From contig NZ_JWTB01000007.1 in assembly GCF_000813845.1 (NCBI RefSeq), positions 1 to 64,000 of the forward strand: a DNA stretch of 64,000 nucleotides, written 5' to 3'. The stretch comes from Pseudarthrobacter phenanthrenivorans (GTDB taxonomy: Bacteria > Actinomycetota > Actinomycetes > Actinomycetales > Micrococcaceae). The position numbers were made by a program, and so were the translations under genes. Below the pieces are notes generated by a model, which was not told the origin of the DNA, did no database searches, and saw only the letters and a list, made by a program, of their open reading frames with translations. Below are positions 8,057 through 18,092 of this stretch, in pieces (position 1 is the first letter of the stretch; the number at the start of each line of letters is the position of its first letter).

Positions 8057-9042
8057 GGTGTGCCCAGCTTCCGGGAAAAGTAGTCGACGGCGGCGGCCAG
8101 GATGCTGTCCAGCTGGTCCTCGGCGCCGAAAAAGCAGTGGTCCCCGCCCTCGACGGTCACCACCTCGTGTTCCACTCCGGCGTCGGCGAGCGCTGCCGCA
8201 AGTAAGTCTGTTTGGGAATGCGGCACCAGCCCGTCGGCGTCGCCGTGCACCAGCAGGAACGGAGCGGCGTCGGCGGTCACGTAGCTGACGGGGCTGGCCG
8301 CGGCCAGCAGTTCCGGATCGTCCGATCCGCCCACCAACATGTGTTCCGGCTGCAGGGACATGCCCGGCGGCACGGCGGCGGTCAAGGCGGGCGGGAACAG
8401 CCCTTCGGGCGTGCTTATCGGGGGAATATCCACCAATGAGGACACGCCATAGAAGTCGACGACGGCGCTGACGCCGCTCGGGTGCCCTTGGGCACCGAGG
8501 CCGCCCTCAAGATCGCCGCGGTTGCCGGTGAGCCCAAGCAGCGCCACGAGGTGTCCGCCGGCGGATTCGCCCCAGGCACCGAACCGCTCCGGGTCGATGT
8601 TGAGGACGGTGGCAAATTCCCGCAGGTACCGGACGGCGGCCTTGAGGTCGTGAAGCTGGGCGGGGAACGGGGCTTCGAGGGAGTGCCGGTAGTCCGCGGT
8701 GGCGCAGGCGATGCCGGCCTCGTTGAGCAGCCGGAAGACCGAGCCGGGCGCGAAGGTGGGCGGCAGTTCCCGCCGGTCGCCCAGCTGGAACGCTCCCCCG
8801 TGGACCCAGAGAACCAGCGGAACGGGCCCGGATGCCTTGCGCGGAAGCCAGATGTCCATTGTCAGGGGCCGGAACCCCAGGGCCTTGGCGTAGGTGACTT
8901 CCCGGTGCACGGCCGAGATATCCGAGACGTACTCCGGCGTCCCGGGAGCGTCGAAGACCGGGAACGGCGGGATGTTCCGGCCACCCGGACGGGACGAATC
9001 GCGGGCAGGATCAAGGACTTCGGTGGTTTCTTCCACTGTCAT
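8053..9042 (-). CDS. Alpha/beta hydrolase (BD-FAE-like carbohydrate esterase)
   Basis: 329 aa predicted esterase without a signal peptide. It has the oxyanion motif HGGAF (about 80), an intact nucleophile elbow GESAGG, an Asp in [11 protein letters not shown] and a His in GGDHCFF, i.e. a complete catalytic triad. The family removes acetyl or feruloyl groups from plant saccharides. It overlaps the GH78 gene upstream and the hydrolase gene downstream by ATGA, so all three are translationally coupled. A cytoplasmic deacylase next to a rhamnosidase suggests uptake and stepwise stripping of acylated rhamnosides. The exact acyl group is unknown. Confidence 0.8.
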   Translation of the reverse strand: MTVEETTEVLDPARDSSRPGGRNIPPFPVFDAPGTPEYVSDISAVHREVTYAKALGFRPLTMDIWLPRKASGPVPLVLWVHGGAFQLGDRRELPPTFAPGSVFRLLNEAGIACATADYRHSLEAPFPAQLHDLKAAVRYLREFATVLNIDPERFGAWGESAGGHLVALLGLTGNRGDLEGGLGAQGHPSGVSAVVDFYGVSSLVDIPPISTPEGLFPPALTAAVPPGMSLQPEHMLVGGSDDPELLAAASPVSYVTADAAPFLLVHGDADGLVPHSQTDLLAAALADAGVEHEVVTVEGGDHCFFGAEDQLDSILAAAVDYFSRKLGTP

Positions 9043-11768
9043 AGTGTGCTCCTCATCAGTTCAGGTTGAGCGTCGTCCCCGCCGGTGGCGGCAACGAAAG
9101 TATGGGTGCCGGGGCCGACGACGGCGGGCGGTGCGCCGGGCAGCAGCACCTCCGCCGTAGTGCCGGCCGGGATCGTGGCCGTGAGCGTCAGCCCGCCGTC
9201 GTCCGGTGCCCCGTCCTTCATCGTCCAGGCCACCTCGACCAGGCCGCGGGGGCCAAGATGCGACGTGGCTGCGGAGGTGAGGCCTGCGCCGGGGCGCGGT
9301 TCGATGATGATCCGCTCCCAACCCGCACTGCCCGGTGCCTGGCGCAGTCCGGCCGTGTATCGGTGCAGGAAGGACACCACGGAGCCCTTGCTGTAGTGGT
9401 TGAGCGACTGGTGCGGGTTGCCGCCGGCGTCGATGCCGTCCCACAGTTCCCAGACGGTGGTGGCGCCGCGGTCCACCATGGCCAGCCAGGACGGTCCGGT
9501 GTCCTGCATCAGCAGTTCGTAGGCCAGCCCCAGCGCACCGTTGCCGGCCAGGACCGGCAGCAGGTAGGGGGTGGCCAGGAAGCCCGTGCCCAGGTGCGTG
9601 CCGGCCTCCCGGATGAGCGAGGTGAGCTGGGCGGTGACGGTGGCGCGGTGTTCCGGGCTGACCAGGTGGAAGGCGAGGGCGCGGACGCAGTTGGCCTGGC
9701 TGGCGTGGGTGACGTGCCCGGAGGCGTCCAGGTATTCGGTTTCCCAGGCGTTCCGGATGTTGGCCGAGAGTTCCGCCAGTGCCGCGGCCTCCCCGTGGCG
9801 CCCCAGGACAGTTGCGATACGGGCCATCAGGTCCGTGGTGTGCCGGTAATAGGCGGTGGCGACGATGCCGTGGTCAGCGGTGCGGGCGGCGAACAGGTCC
9901 GGCTCGGGCCCGTCCGGTTCCATCCACTCGCCGAAGTGGAATCCGGTATCCCACAGGAACTGCTCGTGCGGTGCCCGGCTGGGGCTTGCGGCGGCCCGGG
10001 AGGCATGCCGGTGGCTTTCCGCGGAGGTCCGGACAAAGTCCAGCCAGCGCTGCATGGCATCCCAGTTCTCGGCCAGGATGGAGGCGTCGCCGGTTGCCAG
10101 GTACAGCTCCCACGGCACCATCACGACTGCGTCGCCCCAGCCGGCGGACCCGTTGGTGAAGCCCATGAAGTCGGCCGAGGTGACCGCCGGCCCGGGCGTA
10201 GGTGAGATGTTGGCGATGACCCCGTTCTCCCACTGGTCGGCCCGAACGTCCCGCAACCACTTCCGGGAAAACCCGGTGACGTCGTACAGGTAGGCCGCGG
10301 TGGGCACGAACAGCTGCCAGTCCCCGGTCCAGCCGGCTTTTTCGCGCTGCGGGCAGTCGGTGGGGACCTCGCAGGAGTTGCCCAGGAAGCTCCATTCCAC
10401 GATGTCGTGGAGCTTGTTCAGCCGCTCATTGCTGCAACTGAAGGTGCCAATCCGTGGGAGGTCGGTCCGGACCAGGCAGCCCGTGATGTCCACGGCCTCC
10501 AGGTCCTCCCGCAGGCCCTGCACCGAGACGAACCGAAACCCGTGGGTGGTGTGCCGTGGCTCGAAGACTTCGCCAGGGGCGCCGGAGGAGATGACGGTAT
10601 CCACCTGCCCGGCGTCCAGGAAGCCGCCAGGGCGGCGGAAGTCATGCGGGCGCAGGTGGTCCCGGGTGACGTCGCCGTCCCTGCCGAGGGATTCGCCGTA
10701 TTCCACAGTGACAGTGTCGCCGGGGGCTCCCAGCCTGCCGAGCCGGACCCAGCCGTGGAGGTTCTGGCCGAAGTCCACCACCTGGTGGCCATTGGGGAGC
10801 CGTGTGATGGATACCGGGGCCAATTCCTGCGTCACCCGGGTGGGAGGGCTGATGGGCCCGGTGAGGGTTTCGAGGCTGCCGGGACGGACGACGGCGGGCT
10901 GGACGACGGCGGGACGCAGCACAGGTGCGTCCCGCACCCCTGGTGGGCTCCCGCCGTCGGCCATCCGGAAGTCCACCCGCTGGCCGGCCATAAGGTCGGC
11001 GCTCGTGATCTCCGTTGTTGACACCTGCCACGCCGCATCGGTGCCGATGACCTGCCTGTCCCCGCCGGACTCCAGCTCCAGCTGCGCCAGGAAGGCTGTG
11101 TGCGTGCCGTACATGTCGGCGTCGCGCGTGTACCCGAAGGTGCCGCGGTACCAGCCGTCGGTGAGGACAGCGCGGACGGTATTTTTGCCCGTCCGCAGCA
11201 GTCCGGTGATGTCATAGGTTTGGACCTGGAGGGTGGTGTTGTAGCTGGTGGAGCCCGGCGTGAGCTGCTGGTCGCCCACGCGGCGGCCGTTGATGAACAG
11301 CTCATAGATGCCGTGCGCGGTGGCGTACGCACGGGCCTGCTGCGGGACGGTGTCCAGCCTGAAGTCCTTGGCCAGGGCGTAGCCGGGACGTTCCCCGGGC
11401 GCAGGCACCGCATCCTCGCCGGGCCCGATCCAGTGGGCTGCCCAGTCCGTGGCCTGGAGGAGACCCAGCTCGACCGGCATCGGCTCGGACCAGTCGCTGG
11501 CTTCTTCGGCGCCGTTCCCATCGGCGTTCCAGGTCCGGACCTGCCACTCGAAGCGGTCCCTGGATTGCAGTGCCGGTCCGCTGTACGGGATGCCGCTGCA
11601 GGCAGCCGACTCCACCTTTCCGGTGTCCCAGCCGTTGCTGGCCGTGATCCGGTAGGCGGTCTGCGTTGTTGTGCCGGCGGGCGGCGTCCAGCTGAGACTG
11701 GGCTCCCGGATGGTCAGGCCCATCGCTTCGGCCAGGTGCTCGGCCCGGAGCCGGGTGGGGGCGGTCAT
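9039..11768 (-). CDS. Alpha-L-rhamnosidase, GH78
   Basis: 909 aa glycoside hydrolase releasing terminal alpha-L-rhamnose. The domains in order are an N-terminal fibronectin-like and beta-sandwich region, an (alpha/alpha)6 catalytic barrel and a C-terminal beta-sandwich. The catalytic loop [13 protein letters not shown] lies at about 470-482. Its D, E at +5 and D at +12 match the spacing of Asp567, Glu572 and Asp579 in Bacillus RhaB. No signal peptide is seen, so the substrate is probably imported first. The start at 11768 is chosen for the AGGAG ribosome site just upstream; the longer reading frame adds non-homologous residues. It is first in a three-gene operon and divergent from an IclR regulator. 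Confidence 0.9.
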   Translation of the reverse strand: MTAPTRLRAEHLAEAMGLTIREPSLSWTPPAGTTTQTAYRITASNGWDTGKVESAACSGIPYSGPALQSRDRFEWQVRTWNADGNGAEEASDWSEPMPVELGLLQATDWAAHWIGPGEDAVPAPGERPGYALAKDFRLDTVPQQARAYATAHGIYELFINGRRVGDQQLTPGSTSYNTTLQVQTYDITGLLRTGKNTVRAVLTDGWYRGTFGYTRDADMYGTHTAFLAQLELESGGDRQVIGTDAAWQVSTTEITSADLMAGQRVDFRMADGGSPPGVRDAPVLRPAVVQPAVVRPGSLETLTGPISPPTRVTQELAPVSITRLPNGHQVVDFGQNLHGWVRLGRLGAPGDTVTVEYGESLGRDGDVTRDHLRPHDFRRPGGFLDAGQVDTVISSGAPGEVFEPRHTTHGFRFVSVQGLREDLEAVDITGCLVRTDLPRIGTFSCSNERLNKLHDIVEWSFLGNSCEVPTDCPQREKAGWTGDWQLFVPTAAYLYDVTGFSRKWLRDVRADQWENGVIANISPTPGPAVTSADFMGFTNGSAGWGDAVVMVPWELYLATGDASILAENWDAMQRWLDFVRTSAESHRHASRAAASPSRAPHEQFLWDTGFHFGEWMEPDGPEPDLFAARTADHGIVATAYYRHTTDLMARIATVLGRHGEAAALAELSANIRNAWETEYLDASGHVTHASQANCVRALAFHLVSPEHRATVTAQLTSLIREAGTHLGTGFLATPYLLPVLAGNGALGLAYELLMQDTGPSWLAMVDRGATTVWELWDGIDAGGNPHQSLNHYSKGSVVSFLHRYTAGLRQAPGSAGWERIIIEPRPGAGLTSAATSHLGPRGLVEVAWTMKDGAPDDGGLTLTATIPAGTTAEVLLPGAPPAVVGPGTHTFVAATGGDDAQPELMRSTL

Positions 11769-11848
11769 GGGTGGAACTCCTGGAGTGCGGTGGCTGGGAG
11801 TTCCAGCTTGGTGTGCGGCAGCCCGGGCTCCACAGGGAGCTTTCAATG

Positions 11849-11866
11849 GTTGGAATAGTATTGTGG
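11849..11866 (+). promoter_or_regulatory. 18-bp motif shared with the GH1/ABC transporter locus
   Basis: GTTGGAATAGTATTGTGG lies in the 150-base gap between the rhamnosidase and the IclR gene. A 14-of-18 match (ATTGAAAAGGTATTGTGG) occurs at 22873-22890, between the second rhamnoside locus's binding protein and the GH1 gene. It contains a possible -10 (TAGTAT) for iclR. I propose a binding site for the IclR protein; it is not a clear palindrome. Confidence 0.4.
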
Positions 11867-11918
11867 TTCAGCTCACTGCGAGGCATCGCAACTATCGACG
11901 GCGCTAGGAACCACTGCC

Positions 11919-12749
11919 ATGACTGTCTCCCCCGAAACGGACACCCCGGCCGCCCGCGGCAAGCGGCCGAAGCAGGGCGAGCCGGTGATCGACCGGGCGT
12001 TGAGCCTGCTCGCCGTCTTTTCGGACCGGCGCCGGGCACTGACCCTCTCCGAACTGGCGCGGTACGCCGACATGCCCGCCCCCACCGCCCTGCGGCTGAT
12101 TGCCCGGCTGGTGGCGTGGGGTGCCCTTGAACGGCTGGACGACGGCCGCTATGTGGTGGGGGTCCGGCTCTGGGAGGTGGCATCGCTGTCGCCGCGCGGG
12201 CACGGGGTCCGCGAAATAGCGCTCCCGTACCTGGAGGACCTGTTCGAGGTCACCCGGCACCATGTCCTGCTGGCGGTGCGGGACAACGAGGAAGCGGTGC
12301 TGATCGAGCGGTTGTCCTCCAAAGACGCCACCGAAGTGGCCTACCGGGTGGGCGGCCGGGCACCGCTGCGGTCCACCGCCGTCGGGCTGGTGCTGCTGGC
12401 CGGCGCGGACCAGCAGTTCCAGGAAACCATCCTGGCCAAACCGCCGGAGAAGGAATTGGGTGTGGCCGAGATGCCCGAGGGACAGCTCCGCCGGACCCTG
12501 TCCGATGTCCGCCGCACGGGCATCGCGATGATCCGGCGTACCCACCCATCCATGACGGTGTCCGTGGCGTCCCCCATCCTTGACGCGCAGGGCGCCGTTG
12601 CGGCATCGCTGTCCATCGTGGTGCCGGACGGGTCCACTCCGCCGAACGTCCTGGCCCCGGCGGTGCGGGCGGCCGCCCGGGCGGTCTCCCGAAACCTGGG
12701 CTACCAGGCGCAAGCGAGCACCGGCCTCTGGACGCATTCGCAGGGCTAA
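11919..12749 (+). CDS. IclR-family transcriptional regulator
   Basis: 276 aa regulator with an N-terminal winged helix-turn-helix (about 20-85; LTLSELARYADMPAPTALRLIARLV) and a C-terminal GAF-like effector domain (about 100-260). It is divergent from the GH78-esterase operon and so is the natural candidate for its control, probably responding to rhamnose or a rhamnoside (inference). The 18-bp motif it shares with the second GH78 locus suggests it also controls that transporter and GH1 gene, since no other regulator lies there. Confidence 0.85.
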   Translation: MTVSPETDTPAARGKRPKQGEPVIDRALSLLAVFSDRRRALTLSELARYADMPAPTALRLIARLVAWGALERLDDGRYVVGVRLWEVASLSPRGHGVREIALPYLEDLFEVTRHHVLLAVRDNEEAVLIERLSSKDATEVAYRVGGRAPLRSTAVGLVLLAGADQQFQETILAKPPEKELGVAEMPEGQLRRTLSDVRRTGIAMIRRTHPSMTVSVASPILDAQGAVAASLSIVVPDGSTPPNVLAPAVRAAARAVSRNLGYQAQASTGLWTHSQG

Positions 12750-12788
12750 GCCTCCACGTCCCGGCTGCCCTGCCGCTGGCAGCGCCGG

Positions 12789-13715
12789 TCAGGACGCAGA
12801 CCTCGTGTCGAACGCGGCCGCGGATTCCCGCAGGAGTCGCGCAACCGTGTCGACGGGCATGCTGCTGTGCCGCCGTCGTCCGGCGAACCGCCGCAGGACG
12901 ATGCGCCGCGTGCCCAGCCCGGGAACGTCCAGGACCTCCACCCCGTCCTGCACCACGCCGGTCAGGGCGAGGGTGGGGACGATGGCCACGCCCTCACCGG
13001 CAGCAACGAGGGCGAGGGCGGTCAGCGTGTCCTGGTACTGGTGCACGGTTTCCACGGGGGCGCCCGTGGCGCGGCCCAGCCGCCCGAGAACCGATACGTT
13101 GGCCGCCGAGGGCTCCACCCCCAGCCACGGAAGGGGCAGGCGCCCCAGGTCGATGTTCTCCGTGGTGAGCAGGGACCCTGCCGGCACCACCAGCTTCCAG
13201 GGCTCGTCCAGCAGCGGTTCTTCAATGAGCCCCGCCCCAAGTGGACCTTGCCCCGCCGTCGTCGAATCAAGTTCCACCACGACGGCGTCGAGCTGGCGCT
13301 GCCGCAGCAACCGCATCAGGACGGGGAAGTCGTCCTCCACGATGTGGATCTGCAACTGCGGGTACTGGCGGCGCCATCCGGGGAGGCGCGGGATGACGAC
13401 TGTGCGGACGAAACTCGTGAACCCGCCCACGCGCACCACACCTTCCACGGTGGCCCCGCCTTCCATCCGGGCAAGTGCCACGCTGAGGGCGCGTTCGATC
13501 TCTTCTCCCGCTTCGGCAATGGCCAGGCCGGGAGGGGTCAACACAGACCCTTTGGGTGTGCGCAGCACCAGGGCGTGCCCGGTTTCATCCTCCAACTTGC
13601 TGAGCTGCTGGGATACGGCGGAGGGCGTAATGCGCAGTTCATCGGCGGCTGCGAGGACGCCGCCCGAGCGGGCGACGGCAAGAAGTACGCGCACGCGGCG
13701 GGGATCAAGGTCCAT
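12789..13715 (-). CDS. LysR-family transcriptional regulator
   Basis: 308 aa. The N-terminal helix-turn-helix (1-60) includes the typical AADELRITPSAVSQQLSKLEDE stretch, and a periplasmic-binding-protein-like effector domain follows (about 90-295). It resembles the ArgP/IciA-like and aromatic LysR branches only generally, so no ligand can be given. It is divergent from the small CBU_0592-like membrane protein at 13835, with about 120 bases between starts, and may regulate it or itself. Its stop lies 40 bases from that of the convergent IclR gene. Confidence 0.85.
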   Translation of the reverse strand: MDLDPRRVRVLLAVARSGGVLAAADELRITPSAVSQQLSKLEDETGHALVLRTPKGSVLTPPGLAIAEAGEEIERALSVALARMEGGATVEGVVRVGGFTSFVRTVVIPRLPGWRRQYPQLQIHIVEDDFPVLMRLLRQRQLDAVVVELDSTTAGQGPLGAGLIEEPLLDEPWKLVVPAGSLLTTENIDLGRLPLPWLGVEPSAANVSVLGRLGRATGAPVETVHQYQDTLTALALVAAGEGVAIVPTLALTGVVQDGVEVLDVPGLGTRRIVLRRFAGRRRHSSMPVDTVARLLRESAAAFDTRSAS

Positions 13716-13753
13716 GTTAAGTAGTTCTAAACCACAGCTTCAGAAAAAAGCAA

Positions 13754-13783
13754 TTGAACTAAAGGCAGGCGGGCCCCAATAAT
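13754..13783 (+). promoter_or_regulatory. Candidate promoter of the small membrane protein gene
   Basis: TTGAAC (13754-13759) and AATAAT (13778-13783) are separated by 18 bases, about 50 bases upstream of the start at 13835. The AT-rich patch stands out from its GC-rich surroundings. It lies in the LysR/membrane-protein divergent gap. Confidence 0.4.
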
Positions 13784-13834
13784 TGCGGATGAAGGGCCGG
13801 AAGGCCGGCCGGGCGAGGGTGTTGGGAGGCAGTC

Positions 13835-14167
13835 ATGGAACTGATGCTGGAAATTGCGGGCTGGGCCGGCGCGGTCGTGATTCTCAGCGCCTTCCTTGCC
13901 GTTTCCATGGGGTGGCTCAAGGCCGGCAAGGGCTTCCAGGCCGCAAATCTCCTCGGCGCGTGCGCCTTTATTGCCAACGGCGCGGTTCACGAGGCATGGC
14001 CGTCGGTGGTAACAAATGTGGCCTGGCTCCTGATTTCCGCCACGGCGCTCTTCCGCCTGAGGGCCGGCGGCTTGACCAGGAAGGCGGAGGCCTCACCGGT
14101 GCAACTCCCCGGCGTTCCGGACACCACCGGCCAGCTGGCCGTCGTCGAACCGACGCGGGCAGCCTGA
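13835..14167 (+). CDS. Small membrane protein, CBU_0592-like
   Basis: 110 aa with three hydrophobic segments (about 5-24, 35-52 and 58-75). The pattern EIAGWAGAVVILSAF, a central AANLLGACAFIANG, and HEAWPSVVTNVAWLLI matches the CBU_0592-like integral membrane family, whose function is unknown. The last 35 residues are a polar tail. GGGAGGCAGTC precedes the ATG as a good ribosome site. It stands alone, divergent from the LysR gene. Confidence 0.75.
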   Translation: MELMLEIAGWAGAVVILSAFLAVSMGWLKAGKGFQAANLLGACAFIANGAVHEAWPSVVTNVAWLLISATALFRLRAGGLTRKAEASPVQLPGVPDTTGQLAVVEPTRAA

Positions 14168-14208
14168 CCCACCGCGTCCGCCGGTGGTTCAGTCCCTGCC
14201 GGCAGTGT

Positions 14209-14673
14209 TCAGTACTCGCCCTTGATCACGAAGTACGAGCCGCGGATGGTGCCGGCGAGCTTGGACTTCTGGCGAGCGAACTTGAAGCTGGCTGCCAATT
14301 CCCCGGGGACCTCCATCCCGTCCGATAGCTTGAAGCCCACAGCCCGTTTGCCGCCGTCCTCGATGCTGTACATGACGTTGATGGACAGCCCGGACTCGTA
14401 GAACACGTACGTCATCCGCAGGCCGTCCACTTCGAAGGACGACACCTCGAGCGGCTTGGCGGCGATGACCAGGTCCCGCTCCGACTTGAGGATGGTGTTC
14501 ACGTACTCGAGCAGTTCGGGCGCGTCCTGGGCAGGGGTGGTGGTGAAATCGTGGCCGTACTTGTTCTTGTAGTAGCGGGCCTCGTTGGCTCGCAGCCCGG
14601 CCAAGGCATCCGCCACCGGTGATGATTCCAAACCAACTGTCGAGACGTCCTTGAAATCCACGGTGTACGGCAT
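14209..14673 (-). CDS. Hypothetical protein
   Basis: 154 aa protein of unknown function. There is no signal peptide or membrane segment. It is a charged, mixed alpha/beta sequence with basic patches (KFARQKSKLAG near 137) and an aromatic-rich YYKNKYGHDF near residue 33. The start at 14673 is fixed by a strong AGGAGGACCC ribosome site; the longer reading frame runs into the neighbouring rhamnosidase. It ends 42 bases from the convergent membrane-protein gene. Codon use is normal for the window. I do not recognise the family. Confidence 0.7.
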   Translation of the reverse strand: MPYTVDFKDVSTVGLESSPVADALAGLRANEARYYKNKYGHDFTTTPAQDAPELLEYVNTILKSERDLVIAAKPLEVSSFEVDGLRMTYVFYESGLSINVMYSIEDGGKRAVGFKLSDGMEVPGELAASFKFARQKSKLAGTIRGSYFVIKGEY

Positions 14674-14770
14674 GGGTCCTCCTGGCGACGATGTTTTGGA
14701 CATCGTTGCAGATAAGCGGTGGCTGCGCACCTGGCCCGGACGCCTTCTTCCGGGCCAGGAGCAGCTTTCG

Positions 14771-17050
14771 CTATGTCGCCAGGGCGCCCAATGCCGCGGC
14801 GAAACGGTGCGTCCCGCCAGCAATGGCGTGCCGGGCACCGTCCGGAAGCACGACGTCGGCCGCCACCCCCTCAGGCACGGTCGCCTCAAGCAGGAACCCG
14901 CCGCCGTCGACCTTCCATTCCACCCGGACCTGGCCGTGCGGTGTCTTCAGGGAGGTCCGTGCCCAGTCAATCCCCTCCCCCGGCTGTGGCGCGATGAGCA
15001 CCCGGGCGTAGCCCGGTTCCAGGGGCCGGATGCCGCCGATGGCCTTGTGCATCCAGTCCGCCACGGCGCCCAGGGCGTAGTGGTTGAAGCTGGTCATCTG
15101 CCCGGGGTTGATGGTGCCGTCCGGGAGCATGGAATCCCAGCGTTCCCATACGGTGGTGGCACCCATGGTGACCGGGTACAGCCAGGACGGACAGCCCTCC
15201 TCCAGCAGGAGCCGGTAGGCCTCGTCCACGTGTCCGGTGTCCGTGAGGGCGTGGGTGATGAACGGCGTGCCCGCGAACCCCGTGGACACCCTGTAGTTGT
15301 TGTCCCGCACCAGTTGCGCCAGCCGGTTGCCGGCAAACTCCCTCAACTCCGTGGTGGCCAGGAGGTCGAAGGCGATGGCCAGTGCGTAGACGGTGGTGCA
15401 GTCGCTGCGGATGGTGCCAGCGGCACCCACGTAGTGTTCGGCGAAGGCTGCCCGCACCCGGGCGGCGAGCGCCTCGAAGTGGGCCTCGTCGTCGTGCTTT
15501 CCCAGGAGTCCGGCCGTCTGCGCGGTGAGGCGCGCGGTCCGGTACATGCAAGCGGTGGCCACGACGGCGGTGTCCGCCTTGGCTGCCCACGGCTGGTCCG
15601 GCGCGGCATCAGGGTCCAGCCAGTCGCCGAACTGGAAGCCGGAATCCCACAGCCCGGACGGTGAGAGTAGGCCCTCCACGCGGCGGGTGTGCGCAGCCAT
15701 TGACTCGAACTGGGTCGCCAGCACGCTGAGGTCCCCGTACGCTTCCCAGAGCGCCCACGGCACCCAGACCGACGCCTCGCTCCAGAGCGCCGACGACTCC
15801 GGGGCCGGGAATTCCGGCGGCTGCGGGCAGTACTTGAGGGCGTCCGGCACGGTGATGGGAACCAGCCCGTCCTGCGCCTTCTGCTCGGCTGCCAGGTCCA
15901 GGAGCCAGTCCTGCAGGAAGCCCTTGACGTCGTAAAGGTAGGCGGCGGTGGGGGCGAAGACGGCGATGTCGCCGGTCCAGCCGAGCCGTTCGTCGCGCTG
16001 CGGGCAGTCGGTGGGCAGGTCCAGGAAGTTGCCCCGCAACCCCCAGACGATGTTGCGGTGCAACTGGTTGACCAGCCCGTTGGAGCACTCGAAGGTACCG
16101 GTGCGCTCCAGGTCGGAATGGACCACCACGGCTTCGAGGTCCTCCTCCGTGAGCTCCCCGGGCCAGCCGGTGATCTCGGCATAGCGGAAGCCGTGGAAGG
16201 TCTTGGTGGGTTCGAAAAGGTCCTTGCCGCCGGAGAGGACGAAGGTGTCCGTGGCCTTGGCCGACCGCAGTGGCCGGACGCCAAGCTCGCCGTCCTCCAG
16301 CACCTCGGCGTGCCGCACGGTGATGGCCTGCCCGGCCTCCCCCTGGACGGTGAACCGGAGCCAGCCCACGAGGTTCTGGCCGAAGTCCACCAGCGTTTTG
16401 CCGCTTGGCGAGGTGAAGATTTCCACGGGATGCACGACGCCGGCACGCACCACAGGCGGGCCCACCGGCTCAGCCAGCCGGTCGGCGTCGAACGCCAGGG
16501 TACCCACGCCGGTCCAGTCAGTACCGGGCGCGAAGCCGGGCTCCGCCCAGCCGTGGACAGCCTTCCGGGCGTCGATGGTCTGCCCGTCGTACAGGTCGTT
16601 GAAAGTGGTGGCCGACGGACCGGCCTGCCAGCTGGCGTCGGTGCCAACGGACTGAACGTGGCCATCTTCGAACTCGATGTCCAGCTGGCCCAGGAAACCC
16701 AGCTCGGAACCGTAGAGGTTGGACATGCCGTGCCACGCCAGCCTGCCGCGGTACCAGCCGTTGCCCAGCTCCGCACCAACGACGGTGCGGGGTCCCACCA
16801 GGGCGGTGACGTCGTAGGTGCGGTACCGGAGCCGCCACTCGTAGGAGCTCCAGCCCGGGCTCAGGACATCCTCCCCCACTGGCGTGCCGTTGACGCAGGC
16901 CTCGTAGATACCGAGGGCGGTGGCGCGCAGCGTCGCCTTCACCACGCCGCCGTGGCCCTCCTCAAGCAGGAATTCCTTGCGGAGGCGCGGGGCGCCGTCG
17001 AAGTCCTGCCCGGGGGTGATCATGGCGGCGAGCCAGGGTGTGGAAGTCAT
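14771..17050 (-). CDS. Alpha-L-rhamnosidase, GH78 (second copy)
   Basis: 759 aa enzyme, shorter than the copy at 9039. It has a beta-sandwich N-terminus, an (alpha/alpha)6 barrel and a C-terminal beta domain. The catalytic loop reads DCPQRDERLGWTGD (about residue 350), one residue longer than in the first copy, so the two belong to different GH78 subgroups and probably differ in aglycone or linkage preference. There is no signal peptide. It lies 37 bases after the ABC ATPase gene and is the last gene of the transporter operon, implying hydrolysis of imported rhamnosides. The ATG at 17050 has only a weak ribosome site. Confidence 0.88.
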   Translation of the reverse strand: MTSTPWLAAMITPGQDFDGAPRLRKEFLLEEGHGGVVKATLRATALGIYEACVNGTPVGEDVLSPGWSSYEWRLRYRTYDVTALVGPRTVVGAELGNGWYRGRLAWHGMSNLYGSELGFLGQLDIEFEDGHVQSVGTDASWQAGPSATTFNDLYDGQTIDARKAVHGWAEPGFAPGTDWTGVGTLAFDADRLAEPVGPPVVRAGVVHPVEIFTSPSGKTLVDFGQNLVGWLRFTVQGEAGQAITVRHAEVLEDGELGVRPLRSAKATDTFVLSGGKDLFEPTKTFHGFRYAEITGWPGELTEEDLEAVVVHSDLERTGTFECSNGLVNQLHRNIVWGLRGNFLDLPTDCPQRDERLGWTGDIAVFAPTAAYLYDVKGFLQDWLLDLAAEQKAQDGLVPITVPDALKYCPQPPEFPAPESSALWSEASVWVPWALWEAYGDLSVLATQFESMAAHTRRVEGLLSPSGLWDSGFQFGDWLDPDAAPDQPWAAKADTAVVATACMYRTARLTAQTAGLLGKHDDEAHFEALAARVRAAFAEHYVGAAGTIRSDCTTVYALAIAFDLLATTELREFAGNRLAQLVRDNNYRVSTGFAGTPFITHALTDTGHVDEAYRLLLEEGCPSWLYPVTMGATTVWERWDSMLPDGTINPGQMTSFNHYALGAVADWMHKAIGGIRPLEPGYARVLIAPQPGEGIDWARTSLKTPHGQVRVEWKVDGGGFLLEATVPEGVAADVVLPDGARHAIAGGTHRFAAALGALAT

Positions 17051-17087
17051 TGATGAGGTGGTCCGTTCTGAAGTGGAGGCAAAGGTA

Positions 17088-18092
17088 CTAGGCGTAGTGG
17101 CAGGCGACGTCCGCCGCGCCAACGCGGCGCAGCGCCGGCCGTTCGGTGGCACACAGCTCGGTGGCCAGCGGGCAGCGGAGCCGGAAGGGGCAGCCCCCGG
17201 GCGCAGGCACGGCGGCGGCACCCGTGCGGACACCCAGCGATTCCCGGGCCTCACGGCGCGCCGCCTGCTCGGCAGGGCGGGGCACCGGTGAGGCGGCCAC
17301 GAGGGCCTGGGTGAAGGGGTGCTGCGGGTTTTCGGTGACGGCGGCGGCCGGTCCGCTCTCCATCACCTGGCCGCGGTACAGGACCACCACACGCTGGGCC
17401 AGGAACTGCACCACGGCAATGTCGTGCGCGATGAACAGGTAGCTGAGGCCCCGCTCGTCGCGGAGATCGGCCAGCAAGTTGAGGACCTGCGCCTGGGTGG
17501 AGAGGTCAAGGGCGCTGACGGCCTCGTCGCAAACCACCAGCCGGGGATCGCAGATCAGGGCGCGGGCCACGGAGATGCGCTGGCGCTGGCCGCCGGAAAA
17601 CTGGCTCGGGTACCGGTCCACGGCCTCGCGCGGCAGGCCCACCCGCTCCAGCATGTCCTCCGCCTTCACCCGGGCCTCCGCAGCGGCGATGCCGCGCAGG
17701 CGCAGGGGTTCGGCCAGGGAGGTGCCGATGGTGTTCCGGGGGTTCAGGGAGGAGTTGGGGTCCTGGAAGACGGCCCGCAGTTCCCCGCCCAGGTCCCGGC
17801 GCTGGGCGGCGGTAGCGGAGGTGATGTCCCGGCCCTGGTAGCTGATGGTGCCGCCGGAAACTTTCTGCAGGCCGAGGATCGCCTTCCCGATGGTGGACTT
17901 GCCGGAGCCGGATTCCCCCACCAGGCCCACCGTTTCACCGGGGGCGATACTGAAGCTGACGCGGTCGACGGCGGCGGGTGCGGCGGCTGCCTTCCGTCCC
18001 CGGCCGTAGCGGACCACCAGATCCTTGACCTCAAGCATGGGGACGGCGGTGGCCGGCGTGGAACCGGCGCGTTCCGTGACTGCGGTGCTCAT
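17088..18092 (-). CDS. Peptide-type ABC transporter ATPase (DppF/OppF family)
   Basis: 334 aa ATPase with Walker A GESGSGKST, signature FSGGQRQR, Walker B (LVVCDEA) and switch His (IAHD). It ends in the oligopeptide/dipeptide C-terminal domain with the cysteine pattern CPFRLRCPLATELC, which may hold an iron-sulfur cluster in relatives. The ATG at 18092 overlaps the stop of the fused permease-ATPase gene as ATGA. It supplies the second nucleotide-binding half of the transporter. The rhamnosidase and glucosidase neighbours suggest oligosaccharide or glycoside import rather than peptide import, a known use of this class. Confidence 0.9.
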   Translation of the reverse strand: MSTAVTERAGSTPATAVPMLEVKDLVVRYGRGRKAAAAPAAVDRVSFSIAPGETVGLVGESGSGKSTIGKAILGLQKVSGGTISYQGRDITSATAAQRRDLGGELRAVFQDPNSSLNPRNTIGTSLAEPLRLRGIAAAEARVKAEDMLERVGLPREAVDRYPSQFSGGQRQRISVARALICDPRLVVCDEAVSALDLSTQAQVLNLLADLRDERGLSYLFIAHDIAVVQFLAQRVVVLYRGQVMESGPAAAVTENPQHPFTQALVAASPVPRPAEQAARREARESLGVRTGAAAVPAPGGCPFRLRCPLATELCATERPALRRVGAADVACHYA

